Assembly: GCF_011075055.1 (NCBI RefSeq)
Contig: NC_058144.1
Location: forward strand, 10,940,138 to 11,004,137
DNA: 64,000 nucleotides
Direction: 5' to 3'
Origin: Mangifera indica
Lineage: Eukaryota > Streptophyta > Magnoliopsida > Sapindales > Anacardiaceae
The notes beneath the pieces were generated by a model. It was not told the origin of the DNA, did not search any database, and saw nothing but the letters and a program-made list of their open reading frames with translations. Position 1 is the first letter of the stretch. Every line of letters starts with the position of its first letter. Positions 36,740-48,660 of the stretch are shown in pieces. The position numbers and the translations under genes are program-made.

Positions 36740-39085
36740 ATGGATTCCGTTCAAATTCCCCACTCTCACACTCAGTCCACTAAGAAAAGTTTAAAATATA
36801 TACTGTTTCGGTTGATTTTAGCCCTCGTTTTTCCAATCTTTCTTTTCTTTTTCTTGTCTTTCTCGATCGGCCTCGTCGTAATTTTTTTGGGGGAATTGTC
36901 GGCTTCCAGTTCCATTTTTGTTCAGTCTCAGTGCAAGATAGTCTCTAGTGGTAAGTTCATATATTTGTTTATTTATTTAGGTTTTAATATTGATTATCTG
37001 AATAATTTTTTTTCTGGTTGATAAAATTTGTTCAGGCGTTGATATAAGGTCATCTAAGGTTTGTGAGCTTGGAGTGTTGAATTATAAAGCGAAGCGTGTG
37101 TTTTACCCTTTTGAAAGGAGTAAATTTCGATGTCGGTATGATTATTACTGGGCTTCTGTGTTCAAGGTAAATGCCTGAGCTTTGATTAAATTTATTGGTT
37201 TTGATCATTATAATTCTTTCAAGAAAACGTGCAACTTTAGTGTGGTCACAAATTACAAGTTCAGCTTGCTTCTTCAACATGTATATGTGCTTATTTTACG
37301 TGTAGTTTTTACGGTTATAGGAATTGGAACGAGGAATAGAATTTTTTTTTTTATGTCTCTTTGGTTGATTATATTTGTGGGATTTAACAATTTCAGGTGG
37401 AATATATTGATCACTCTGGGGGTCAAGTAAGATTTGCTTTGGCAGAGGCTCCGAATGAGGCTCTTCCACTTAATTGCAGGCCAAATTTTGGTGCTGCATG
37501 GTTGACCAAAGATAAGTTTAAGGTAGGGATTGTGAAAACTTGAGGTCTACCCAATTTAACTTCTATAAGTAATTGAGTTGAAGGTTCGTTAAAGAATTTC
37601 TCAGTTGGTTAGATGGTTGAGATGGATACATGCTGATATGTTTCAGATTCTCGTCTTTTTTTTTAATTTACAGGAGTGAATGTTTATGTATGGTTTCTGT
37701 ATTTTTTCTTTTTCTTAGGTAAATGAGACTTATGACTGCTGGTATACATCTGACATTTCCAAGGTGAGCTTATATCGTGATGGTTTCTTCAGTTGCCAGG
37801 AAAAAGAACCATCTGCAATTGAGATGTTTAGACGATATTCTATCCTGTGAGTAAATATGCTTTATTATTAGCCGTACAATAGTTGCCCTTCTTATTTGCT
37901 TTTTATCTGGCTTTGGTGCATTTTAGGCATATGGTTGACCTTGTTTGTGATTCATTTTGGTATGTGGCTAGGCTCTAGTTGTTTTATAATGATCTTTTGT
38001 TAAAATAAAGAGACTAAAAGTAAGAAAACCTTCCCTGTTAGCTTTGGTGCATAATGTTTCCTCAAATGAATGAGAGGATAGAAAAATTTGGGAGCTCCAT
38101 GCTTTTGACATCTTTTCTTACCAATTCTCCTTTTTTGGTTAACTGATGAGGTTAGGCCACCAACTGGCTGCATGGGTCACAAATGAAGAATTAAAGGTTG
38201 TAAGTTACAAGTGTAGGAGTCACAACAAAGAATAAAACTTACAAGTAAAGAATTAAGGAGAATTGAGAGAAAAAGGGAACTGAAATAAAATAGGAGACTA
38301 TAGAAAGGAGAAAGAAGAAGAGTAAAGACATCAAGAAAGAATTGAGGGAAATAAAAATCGGGAGTTTTGGCCTAGTGAAGGACTGGCTCCTCTTGTTGCC
38401 AGATCTATTTATTTGTCTACTTTCTGTTTTATGAGATTAATTTGTGCTTAGGGAAGGAGGTCCCTAATAGATGATCATTCGTTTAGTCTTTCTTAATGTC
38501 TTGCATGATTTGCGAAGTAGAAGTCACGATTTTTGCCTAGACCATCTGTCTTGGTAAAATCAGTGTGTGTAATGTTGATTTTACCAAATTGAACTAATCA
38601 TACATTGAACTATTAGAGCAGATATAGAACTAGCGATAAATCCTTTTCTGCATGTCTCTATGTCTCCATGACAAAATTTCAAATTCAGCAGGGTAAGCAG
38701 GAAGGGAAAATGTCAAGTTACTGTATTCAAATGAACTGCATGTTTGTGATTTTTAAATTAAATCTTTATCTAATTCAGTGCCGCTGTTGTTTTTTTTTGT
38801 GTGTGGTTGTCTGTCATCAGGTCCACAAAGATCATACAACTTTGGTTTACTCACAACAGAAAAGCCAAGTATTGGAGGTGGGAGACAATAATTGGTGTTT
38901 TTTCCGGTTTCTTAACTCCGTTGATCACCATCAGCATTGTTAGAATTCTACAAAATATTAAATCTTGGATGCTAGCTCAGGCCTTTTATACTGTCTTCTT
39001 TAAGCGTGCTTGTTTTCTTGTAGTATACTTGCTAGTAATGGGCTGGTTGGCCATCTGTTACGGAAAATGGCTTGGTCTTCTATAG
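36740..39085 (+). CDS. Plant membrane protein of unknown function, five exons
   Basis: Exons 36740-36950, 37036-37166, 37397-37522, 37719-37846 and 38821-39085 keep one frame across all four GT-AG introns and give 286 residues. A hydrophobic segment at about residues 22-50 looks like a signal anchor. A long extracytosolic-type part follows, with several Cys (QCKIV, KVCELG, FRCRYD, LNCRPN, YDCWY, FSCQEK) and an NET glycosylation sequon. Two hydrophobic segments lie near the C terminus (around GFLTPLITISIVRIL and CFLVVYLLVMGWLAICYG). The paired Cys suggest a lumenal disulfide-bonded domain. I do not recognise the family and assign no function. It converges on CYCLOPS with 1 kb between stops. 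Confidence 0.85.
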
Positions 39086-40082
39086 GTTTAATTTCCTAGG
39101 GAGCATTCTCTTTTACTAGTGCTTCTAACTCTTCCTCCTGCCGAAGGCCAGAGTACTGCAGATTCAAAAGGTTGCAGTATGTAACATTCCTTGTGCAACA
39201 TACTTTGGTTAAATACCTAGACTAAATGAAGAAAATGTAGCTGAGATGAAAAGGGAAATCTGTGTATACGAGATTTGTGTTATGAAACAGCCAATGTAAT
39301 ATAAGATACATTACAATTAAGCATTTGATAAGTTGAGAGTTGACAAGCCAAAATGTTTTTATTTAATGTATATATAGTCAGATTGATTACAGCTTCTCAT
39401 TTTCCTATGGTTCACGTAGGGTTGATGCAATTTTATAATTTGATATGGGTTGAGGCAAAATGCAGGAAGAGAAGTAAGATTTGAACATTTCAGACCACGC
39501 TTCTACAATCAGTTTGCTGAAGTGATTTCATTATCTCACTGTCTGTGTTCCCAAAAATTGTAATTTTACTTGCAAGAAAACAGCTGGGTGGCTACATTTT
39601 GATTCTGCAGAAAACTGTTTCCTGATACATGAAATCAAATGGCTTTTACAGCATACTGTCTTTTACTCTTTAATCACCAAGAGGAAGAGATTTTGGAACA
39701 AATTTATAGATGCTTGTTGGCTGCAGGAGCACCAAAACTTTCTCCTGTTGAGATATGAATTTCCCAACAAATTGGAGTTTGAACTTGCTATTAAAATCAA
39801 TAGTACAGTTTAATCTTCTCAATTTCTACCATAACCAAAGTTAGAAATTGGATTACTACCCATATGGGCTTTCTTTACATGTGTATACCAAGCAAGTCAC
39901 TCTGCCTCTACAGATACGTACATCACGGGAAGGCCTCCAATCTTTCGTCTGCTTACTCAATTGCATGCTGATTCTCAATTGGTGCCTGAAGTGGATCTTT
40001 AGGACCTTTGACATTGTTACCAATAATTTTCTTGTTGCCAAAACATACCAAGAGCTGGAAAAGTGACTAATATAAATCAGTT
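39086..40082. other. Convergent 3' regions of two genes
   Basis: This holds the 3' untranslated regions of the membrane-protein gene (+) and CYCLOPS (-). No further exon recognised. Confidence 0.5.
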
Positions 40083-42916
40083 CTACATCTTTCCCGTTTC
40101 TGAGATGATCCGCTCGATCTCTCCCAGGAGACGCCTCTTTTCATCTACCAAATCTTTGTTTTGCTTCTGAAGTTCTTCTATCTGTTTGGTCTGTTCAGAA
40201 TCCTTCCTGGAATTTTACAGTGCAACACTTGGTTTATGAACTAGAATGTATTGTTTGACTATTTAGTTAAAATATTGTATGAAGTTTTCTAAATAAGCCA
40301 AGTTCAATTTCTTTTTTATTACCTGTTCATGAAAGACAGGTTAAGTTTGAGCGATCGTACTTCCTTTTCAAGATTTTCACACCTTTTCAGAACTGACTGC
40401 ATATCAGATGGAATTGCTGGTGTCAAATTCCTTTCCTTTGCCTCTGCCATCCTACATCAAACCATTGAATATAAGTAAAAAATAAAAAATAAAAAAACTT
40501 TGGAGCATTGAAGAACAAATCTTAATGCAAGTAGGAGAAATCTCCTCAAGTTTTGGGATGTTTTACATACTTTCTCGACCGCTCAACCCTACGCCTTTTT
40601 GTGGGATCTCCTTTGTCTGCTGCATAGTTCTGGTTGGTTAGAGACATGTTTCATCTTATAGCTAGTACAGTTTTTTCTTAATTTTCAAATAGATACTAGT
40701 GAAGTCTAAGCATAATTTATTACCTGAACCAGCTGAAGTCATAGATCCACATTGAATTAGTTCTCCCCTCTAGTAAACATTTCGAAACAACCATTAAAGC
40801 AAACTGGAAATCAGTAAAATCTTGCAAGTTTTAAGAAAAATTGTTCTCAACATCCGAGGGTGGCGAATACCTTCCTGTCATCTTTCAAATTGTCAATTAT
40901 TCGTCCTCGGATATCTGCAGTTTGAAAAGAATATACTATAGAAATTTATGATATCTTCATCATGTTGCAAGAATAGTTAAGAACAAAGAATGAATGTGCG
41001 TAAGTGAACAAAAGGAATTTAAACATCAATAAGTAAACAATGTACCTTTTGCTCTGGAGCCATTATCCATGCTTCTAGAATTTTCAGCTTGTCTCCTTGA
41101 GCTTTCACAGATGCTTAGAGTTTGACAGGAGTTGCTAAGACCATCACATACTTCAAAACCAGATGAGATTAATGGTGCAACAGCAGAAGATTCACTCTGT
41201 GAAGGTTCCCGAGAAACTGTGCTCATGTGAATTGTATGTGTTGGATTTACAAAACCTTCAAAGTCAATCTCCAAAGATCCTTGAATTCCTTGTAAAACTG
41301 CAGGATTCTTCACTTGGCCAGCAGACAATTCTTGAAAAGTTCCTGGCATTTCATGAATTTGATTCACATGTCCTTCACTAAAACTAGTATGAACTGTAGC
41401 TTCTTGAGCTGGATGATAAACCCCATTTGAGCTTTCTTCAACAGCTTCTTTCTCAATCTGATTGCTGAGTTTCTTGTGTTCTATGGTACCCTTTAGCATG
41501 CTTACAATAGAGGATACTTGATCTATAGTACCCGTTTGCAGCATGTTGAATGTAGATGAGGATGAATTGGATGAAGACGCAAATGAGCCTATTTGATTGG
41601 GAGTCTCACACATAGGAAGATCAGTGAAATTATTTGGATTTGAAAATTCTTCCTTCATTTCGTTGGGGCCATACCGCAAAGCATTGTGCATAGCTTCCAC
41701 ACCTAGTGTTTTTTGAGTTGTTTGCATGGCAGCATATCTCCTCCTACAGAAAGAGCATTCATATTGAGTCAAGCAATACAAAAATTGAGGTGAAAAAGAG
41801 AATTAAAGAAAGAAATTTTGCTTATTTCAATGATCTCAAGAGAAGGATATGAATTTTATAAGCATTTTAAGGGTAACAATGATACTGCAATTCAGAGGAT
41901 CGACTTCTTGTCATTGGCTGAGAACTATGAAACCAGGCCTGCACAAAAGTAGAGATGCATCAGAAGATCTTGAACAGATACAAATAGATTTTTCCCAACA
42001 ATTCAATATGAACAAACCTCGGCTAAATATAAATTACTAGCCTGGAGTCCTCTCTCCACAGCATTCCTGGTGAATATGGAGACAAAATGTGATGACTTTT
42101 TTCATAACACACATTAATGCAAATAATAATCACTGAAACTAAAAGAATAGATATTAGAATCAAGTGATGGGCACCTCATTGAATGTTGATTGAGGTCGCC
42201 GGCGATTTCTTCACCAAAAGGATTGTTCTGTGAATATAAGACATCATTGCCTTTTTTCTTCTGTAGCATGGCTCCATGTTGGTGATTAGACAAACTGTTT
42301 AGCTCTGTGGATACCCTGGAATCGTTACAAAAAAACAGCCATTAAAGTAAGTTGCATGACATTCTGAAGAGAGAAATTTATGATCAATTCTTGAAGGAAA
42401 TCTGGTAAAGATGACTCATTTGATTGTCAAATCAACTTAAGAATTTTGTTTCTTTTTTTTTTGGCTCAATCGTTTCCCAAAGATTGCAGGATTATTTCTT
42501 GAATCTACTCACCTTCTTGATGCCTGTCTTGTTCGATGTGCTATGCTTGATGAATTGTGACCATGATTCTGAAATAGTACCAATAGAACCAAAAGCAATT
42601 CAATCAAAAAAGCATAAACTAACGTACATGCTATAATATTGCTACATTATAAGAACTCAAATCAATAAAAAAGATTTACACAGCAACTTGCCTCTCCATT
42701 AGTGAGCCAGCTTTTGAATAGCTCTTCACTGTCACTTCTTGAAGTCTGAGAAAGATTTTTAAACCCTAACATTTCCATATTTGGAGCAGGCATTCCAATG
42801 GCAGTCTCCATCAACGACTTCAAAAACATTTCCTCACTTGCATTCCTATACAAATCTGAAAACCCTCTTCCCTCAGCCTCCTTTAAACCCTTCTTCCCCT
42901 CACTCCTCTGAACCAT
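40083..42916 (-). CDS. CYCLOPS: CYCLOPS / IPD3 symbiosis transcription factor
   Basis: CYCLOPS is the nuclear target of the calcium/calmodulin kinase CCaMK in root symbiosis and activates NIN- and RAM1-type genes. Eleven exons: 42916-42692, 42568-42513, 42315-42175, 42066-42018, 41938-41886, 41743-41046, 40914-40871, 40769-40724, 40619-40571, 40451-40323 and 40206-40083. They join without a frame break into 537 residues. Family hallmarks include EGRGFSDLYRNASEEMFLKS, NLSQTSRSDSEELFKSWLTN, NAVERGLQASNLYLAE, AWFHSSQPMTRSRSSEL and RRYAAMQTT. The basic KKRRVERSRK segment and a C-terminal coiled coil that ends in SETGKM form the DNA-binding/dimer region. RSDS (Ser63) and the RSRSS cluster (168-172) fit the two CCaMK phosphosites known in Lotus. 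Intron 1 has a GC donor. The start adds about 13 residues before the usual MEGRGF. Confidence 0.96.
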
Positions 42917-44080
42917 CTGTCACTTTAAAAAACTAAACTTGATCTCTAAAAACCACCCATTTTCCCAAAACAAAATCACAGAGAGCTTGAAAATGAAGCT
43001 GCAAAATCAATCTTCTTTCAGTTCACCTTTAATTAAGCATTATAGTACTAAGAATGGTTATACGCGTGTTCTCATAATTTAGTACAATATTAAGCATCTA
43101 GCAGGCATGAATTTTTCAGGTTTCTGTTTTGATTCTATAAAGTGTATATTTGTCTTTTTCTGCAAAATTCTGAGGATTTCAACCCTTGGAAATTGACGGC
43201 AGAATTAGTGCATCAACTAGACCCTTAATTTTGACATTTAGATTCTATAAGAAAATTGTAGTCGTTAAACACCTTAATTGTTTATTAATTATTTCTCAAT
43301 CACCAAATTTCATCATTAATGTTTAATTAATCATGGTCAAAATAAATAAATAAAGGGATAACAGGTCCATATGTTAAATTTTTTTAATTGGGAAGACAAA
43401 ATTATTTTTTTTTGAAATGATTAAATTTTTTTATATTTAATCATTGCATAATTCCACTGAATCACTAATGTTGGCCGGCAATGTTTATAACTACTTTATG
43501 CTGATACAATCAAATAATGAGACATCTAATATTAATTTCATTACTTTTTGTATTTATTTTACTGTTTGACTCTGTTTTTATCTCCTTGAATTCTTACATA
43601 CCCACTACCTTTTTCTTAAATTTTCACATTATTTTAAAATATAATTCAAATTGTTGCCTCTTACTTGTTTGTTACATTGTATAGTAATGACTTTCAACAA
43701 TCAGCTTTATTAGAGACTTAGATTAAATAAAGCCAACAAGACTTGTAATTTTAGGTCAACTTGGAAACAGGTTTTGATTCATGACTGGACCTGGATATTC
43801 AACAAGATGATTTTGCTCATGAAAATCTCATAATGTATGTATATTAGAGCACTGGGTTAGCTCTCCTGGATGCTGTTCTCTGCTGTTTGGCTGCTGCTGG
43901 AGCAAGAAACCTGGAGTGGTTGCATTCTGCTACTGTTGTATTGCAATAAATTGTATTCAAACACCAGAACTATATTTGTAAAAGGTTGATTGTATTGAAA
44001 TGATATTCCAGAATGCAATAAGAGTTCTCCGGTTTAATATTGCATTTTCTACAAAGAAAATAACATAAATTCAGGAAACA
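42917..44080. other. CYCLOPS upstream region
   Basis: It holds the CYCLOPS promoter and 5' untranslated region. The sequence is AT-rich and no other gene or firm regulatory motif was recognised. Confidence 0.4.
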
Positions 44081-44684
44081 CACATGAACTCAGTAACAAC
44101 CATTCTATCCAGCATTCCAGAGGCTGGAACTCTCCCTTTTTTCCTTCTATACTACTTTCTTTTTCTGCTGCTCATCCTTCTCCCAGGCCTTTTCTTCATT
44201 TTTCTCTCCATAACTGCCTATCTTATCCTGCGCCACCACCTCAACAATGGATATCCCACTGGTCCCCTGATTTGGCTGCTTGTCTACAAATTCTTCATGG
44301 CTGTCTGCCGCATGCTCCCCTGCTGGATGTGTGCCACTTGTTGTCTCCAAGGTTTGGCCACCTGTCTTCATAGCTTTCTTTCTTCCTCTCCATTTCACAT
44401 ATACATTGGTCCTAACAGTATGAGTATAACATTTTCTCATAGGTTCAAGGAGAGTATATTCGATTCAAATGATACTTAAGAATTTTCTGAAACAATATAG
44501 TTCACAGTAAGGAAATGGAATGAACAGAAGACTTGGTATACAATAAGTCTAACATAGATACTTTGGCCAGTATCATCTTCTGAATGCTCATTCTAATGAT
44601 TCTTTTGAAAAGTTGAGTGTGATTCTTAATTACAATATAATGCAAATATGCACAAAAGATATACTGTGAAATCAGCATACCCTT

Positions 44685-44905
44685 TTCTGGAACAGGAAGT
44701 AACCAGAGAAAAAATGCCATCTCTCTATCGATATTCCATGTTGAACTGCTTCAGTTGGAGACAGGTAACAATGAGCAATCCCTCAAAATCTTGGTGGACT
44801 TGTTCAAATCATCAACCAGTTAAAAAGTCAAATGATGATTGTGAGATTATTCTCTTCATGGATGATTCTCAAGTTTGGAACCACATCTATTGCTTGGCCA
44901 TAAAA
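44685..44905 (-). pseudogene. ClpP-like pseudogene fragment
   Basis: The minus strand reads GQAIDV, HEENNLT and LSPTEAVQHGI through frame breaks, matching GQAIDV, HNKNNIT and [11 protein letters not shown] of the ClpP3 gene 6 kb to the right. At DNA level the two align over about 220 bp (for example AACTGCTTCAGTTGG against AACTGCTTCAATTGG, and ACTTGTTCAAA in both). Stops and deletions exclude a product. It is a relic of a second ClpP copy, not a working gene. Confidence 0.6.
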
Positions 44906-45196
44906 CATGCTTCATTAGATAGTTTCCTGTTGAAAAATGAAGCAGTGGGCGAGAATTTCTTCCAAAACCCTTCTCATTTCACATTTCATACATGAATTCA
45001 TGTTTTCTATATTTAGATCGGATAACATATAATGAAGTAAAAAAATTCAAAACAACTATGATGTCCATCACATCACTTCACATCATTTACCTATTCTGAA
45101 GATGCAGGATACATAACCGCTCACCATGGTCCAAGAAGTTGGTGAACCATGAAACAAGAGATCTCCTCCAGCATGCTTTAGTTAACCAAAGATCTA
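44906..45196. other. Spacer and PPR 3' region
   Basis: No gene seen. It includes the 3' end region of the PPR gene. Confidence 0.4.
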
Positions 45197-47611
45197 TCAT
45201 TTCACAATTTCTCGAAGATTATGCTGGGTGAGTGTGCTTAGCAACATATGGTCAGGCATGATTCGGTTTCTCACCATATGGCCATACAGTTGCTTGGCTT
45301 CAGTAAGTCTCCCAGCCTCACAATAACCATGAATCAGGATTGCATAAGTAACCATGTCAGGCAATAACTGAGAATCTAAAGCACAATGAAATACATACAA
45401 CGCATCCTGCATAAGTCCGTTCTTGCAGAGACCATCAATGAGGATGCTATAACTAACAATATTCGGAGAGATATTGCGTTCAAGCATCTCTTCATAAAGC
45501 TCAAAGGCACCTTTCATGTTTTGGGATTTGAAATAACCATCAATCAAACAGCTATATGTGATCACATTTGGTTCAGGACCCTTTTCCAACATTTTAGAGA
45601 ACATCAGCATTGCATCATCAATTCTACCTTCTTTGCAGAAAGCATCAATCAGTATAGTAAAAGTAATAGCACTGGGTTTGATATTTTTACATGCCAGCTT
45701 TTCAAACAGCTGAATTGCCTCATCCAACCTTCCCAATGAGCAGTAACCACAAATCATTGAATTGTATGTTATGATATCAGGTTCTAGACCTTTATCAGCA
45801 ATTTGTTTAAAAAGTTTCAATGCAGCATCTAATTGGCATTCTTTCAAAAGGTTATATATGAGAACATTATATATCGTGATATCAGGTTCTAATTGATTTA
45901 TTTTCATCAGCTCAAAAATCTGCAGACCAGCAGTGGAATTTTTCTGCTTGCAAACCACATCAATGAGAGCAGAATATGCTACAACATCTGGTGATAAACC
46001 CTTCTTCAGGATTTGGAAGAAAAATGATAGAGCCTCATCCAATCTTCCTCGGTTAGCAGTCTCTCTAATAAGCGTAGTATAAGTAACTATATCTGGTGTT
46101 ATATGATACATCCCCATCAACATGACCAACTTCACAGCTTCTCTTGTTTGCGTCAATCTACAGAAACCATCAATTAATATGTTAAATATATAGATATTTG
46201 GATATAAACCCCCACCTATTGCCTGAAAGAAGAATCTAAGAGCATCACCCATCAACCCTTGTTTGCAAAGGCCATTTGTAAGCAAACTATAAACGACAAC
46301 ATCACATTTAAGGCCATTCTTTATCATACTTCCATATAAACAAAACCCATCTCTCAATCTTCCTGATTTGCAAAAGCCATTAATGAGACTACTACAAGTT
46401 AACAGAGATGGCTCCAAACCTCGTTTTACAATTAGACCGAATACCCCATAAGCCTCAGCAACCCTATGCTGTTGACACAACCCATTAATAAGAACACTGT
46501 AAGTAACAACATTAGGTGAAATCCCTTCGTTCAACATTCTACTATACACCTGCAATACCCTTCCAAAATCTCCATTTCTAACGTACGCGGCCATAACTGA
46601 GCTGAAAAGAACCACATCCAACTTTATACCTTTATCTAAAACCATCAACAAAAAATCATGCCCCTCCTTCAATCTACCTGCCTTCAAAAGGCCATCAATA
46701 AGAATACCATAGATAATTAAATCAGGCACCACACCCCTCTCTATCATGACATTATAAAGCTCAAACGCTTTATCCAATTCCATCTCCTTACAATATGCAT
46801 TAATCAAAGTGCTAAATGTCACAACATTTGGCTTTGGACCAACTGTTAATAGTATCTCAAATAAATTAGAAGCAATTCTAACCTGATTGTCTAGGCAAAG
46901 ACATTTCAAAATTTTATTGCAAGCAACAATATTAGGCACAAAACCTCTCTGAATTATCTTTCCTTGAAAATTCAAGCCATTTTCAATTTCACCCCTCTTT
47001 AAAAAACTATCCATCACAAACTCATACACACAAAAGTTCTTCCCTCTCATTGCTCTACATAACTTATAATAGTTATCAACAAGAACGTCGACAGACTTTA
47101 AATCAACCAAACATCCCAGCATTCTCTGCACCACATCAGGGGATACACAAATACCCTTTTCACAAACATAAGCAAAAGTCTTAACAGACTCACCAACCAG
47201 ACCATTTCTACAATAGTTTTCAATCAAGAAGCCATAACAAGCACCTGGGTTCGTATCAAAATCATTGAGACCATCACAAAACACATGAAAGAAGTCATAT
47301 TTGTTCCCAAATTGAGTGACCATTCTGTCAAAAACTTGCGAGGCAACATCGAAATTACGGTGTTGCAGCAACATGTGAATAAGTGAACAGAAGGAAGGCA
47401 CAGTCAGGGGGAAGCTGAGAAAGCTGGGATGAGACTTCAGCAGGTTTACTACAACCGGTTTAACGTGGTTGGGGAGTAATTGCAAATTTGAGGAAGGCTG
47501 TGCTGAATTGTTTTTAAAGGAGTAATACTTTATAATAGTAAAACAAACGGGAATCAACAGGTTTCTGCACAAGGGTACCTTAGAGAGCATGAAGCGAGCA
47601 TCTCTGAGCAT
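45197..47611 (-). CDS. P-class pentatricopeptide repeat protein
   Basis: Intronless, 804 residues. PPR proteins bind single-stranded RNA in mitochondria or plastids and govern stability, splicing or translation. Residues 228-787 are sixteen unbroken 35-residue PPR motifs of the VVTYSVLINGLCQQ type. Weaker repeats precede them (residues 75-227) and a 17-residue tail follows. There is no E, DYW or SMR extension, so this is a P-class protein. The N terminus (MLRDARFMLSKVPLCRNLL) is basic and lacks acidic residues apart from one Asp, which suits a mitochondrial presequence; Met8 is an alternative start. It lies between the ClpP relic and ClpP3, same strand as ClpP3. No lesion seen. The RNA target is unknown. 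Confidence 0.95.
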   Translation of the reverse strand: MLRDARFMLSKVPLCRNLLIPVCFTIIKYYSFKNNSAQPSSNLQLLPNHVKPVVVNLLKSHPSFLSFPLTVPSFCSLIHMLLQHRNFDVASQVFDRMVTQFGNKYDFFHVFCDGLNDFDTNPGACYGFLIENYCRNGLVGESVKTFAYVCEKGICVSPDVVQRMLGCLVDLKSVDVLVDNYYKLCRAMRGKNFCVYEFVMDSFLKRGEIENGLNFQGKIIQRGFVPNIVACNKILKCLCLDNQVRIASNLFEILLTVGPKPNVVTFSTLINAYCKEMELDKAFELYNVMIERGVVPDLIIYGILIDGLLKAGRLKEGHDFLLMVLDKGIKLDVVLFSSVMAAYVRNGDFGRVLQVYSRMLNEGISPNVVTYSVLINGLCQQHRVAEAYGVFGLIVKRGLEPSLLTCSSLINGFCKSGRLRDGFCLYGSMIKNGLKCDVVVYSLLTNGLCKQGLMGDALRFFFQAIGGGLYPNIYIFNILIDGFCRLTQTREAVKLVMLMGMYHITPDIVTYTTLIRETANRGRLDEALSFFFQILKKGLSPDVVAYSALIDVVCKQKNSTAGLQIFELMKINQLEPDITIYNVLIYNLLKECQLDAALKLFKQIADKGLEPDIITYNSMICGYCSLGRLDEAIQLFEKLACKNIKPSAITFTILIDAFCKEGRIDDAMLMFSKMLEKGPEPNVITYSCLIDGYFKSQNMKGAFELYEEMLERNISPNIVSYSILIDGLCKNGLMQDALYVFHCALDSQLLPDMVTYAILIHGYCEAGRLTEAKQLYGHMVRNRIMPDHMLLSTLTQHNLREIVK

Positions 47612-48660
47612 TTCCGTTTATTGTCAGAGACCACTCTGCTTTAGGGGCTTCAAGCAAACACATGGGAAACCAAATATTCGAAGGATTCTGAGCTTCTGCT
47701 TCTTTATAACCAAAGCCTTCTCTTCGCGCTAAGCACCAATAGAATTGTCTCCTGTTTTTTTATACTGTATTATTGGGCCTTTCTGGAGTTTTATATCAAG
47801 CGAGATTTGTCCCCTTCTTTAAATTATTTTACAAATTTGAGGATTTTTTGGGGTAAATTCATTCATGTATTTTGATTTTTTTTTTTTTAATATGGGTGGC
47901 TCCGGATTAGGGTTTAGGGTTTTCTATAGTGCAATCTTGTACATTTTAGGCCTCGTATAGAAATTTTGTGCTTTTTCAAAATTATAAAGATGAAAAAATT
48001 CATAAATTTAGTGTACGTGCATGTTAAGCCGGCTTTTCCAATTTAGAATAACAAATTGGGATTAATAGTTGTCAACTAGTAAGTCAAGGGAATTACCCCC
48101 AAACCCTACTATCATCTTTTTTTCATCCCATTGGAGCCAATGTTAAAAGGGTAACAGTATTTCCTGTTGATTTATTGAATTTAATTTTTTATGGTCTCCT
48201 AAGTAAACACGTTCACCGTTGGTGCTAAATGGATTGATGACCACAATTTTATCTAATCAACCAACCATCATCTACCACATGGGAGGAATTTTTCACATCA
48301 AAGTCCGGGTGAAAATAAAAGTGACACTTCAAAATTGTTAGCCTATAAATATTGATACCATTGTCGAGTGTGGATTTGAGTTAGAAAAATTTCCCCAGTG
48401 AGATGTAAGCCATGACCAAATTCTACAGAACAAATAGATCCGGCATAAAAATTTCCCTAAAAAAACAAAAGTCTATTAAGCAGTGCAGGCAAAAATATTT
48501 GAATAAATGACTTCCATGGCGTGAGACAAAGATAAGTGCAAAGCTTTTCTCAGACAATCTATTTTGATATAACTGGAAGATCATAAACCATGCTCTTGTA
48601 ACTGAGCATTGCTTCCAAAGTCTGCACTATGTCACCCCGGCAAAATTTTGGGAGAGCCAA
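47612..48660. other. Upstream region of the PPR gene
   Basis: No gene recognised. The first ~150 bp hold the PPR 5' region. The rest is AT-rich with a poly-T tract at about 47878-47888. Confidence 0.4.

Noticed and set aside
44084..44479. Open frames on both strands: a hydrophobic one (+) and a charged, LEA-like one (-, 44147-44440)
   Set aside because: Each is the mirror of the other. Neither shows a domain I recognise, splice context or a promoter. The minus frame is the likelier of the two but I cannot support it as a gene.
44648..44995. 115-codon open frame on the + strand
   Set aside because: It is antisense to the ClpP-like relic and has no recognisable feature.
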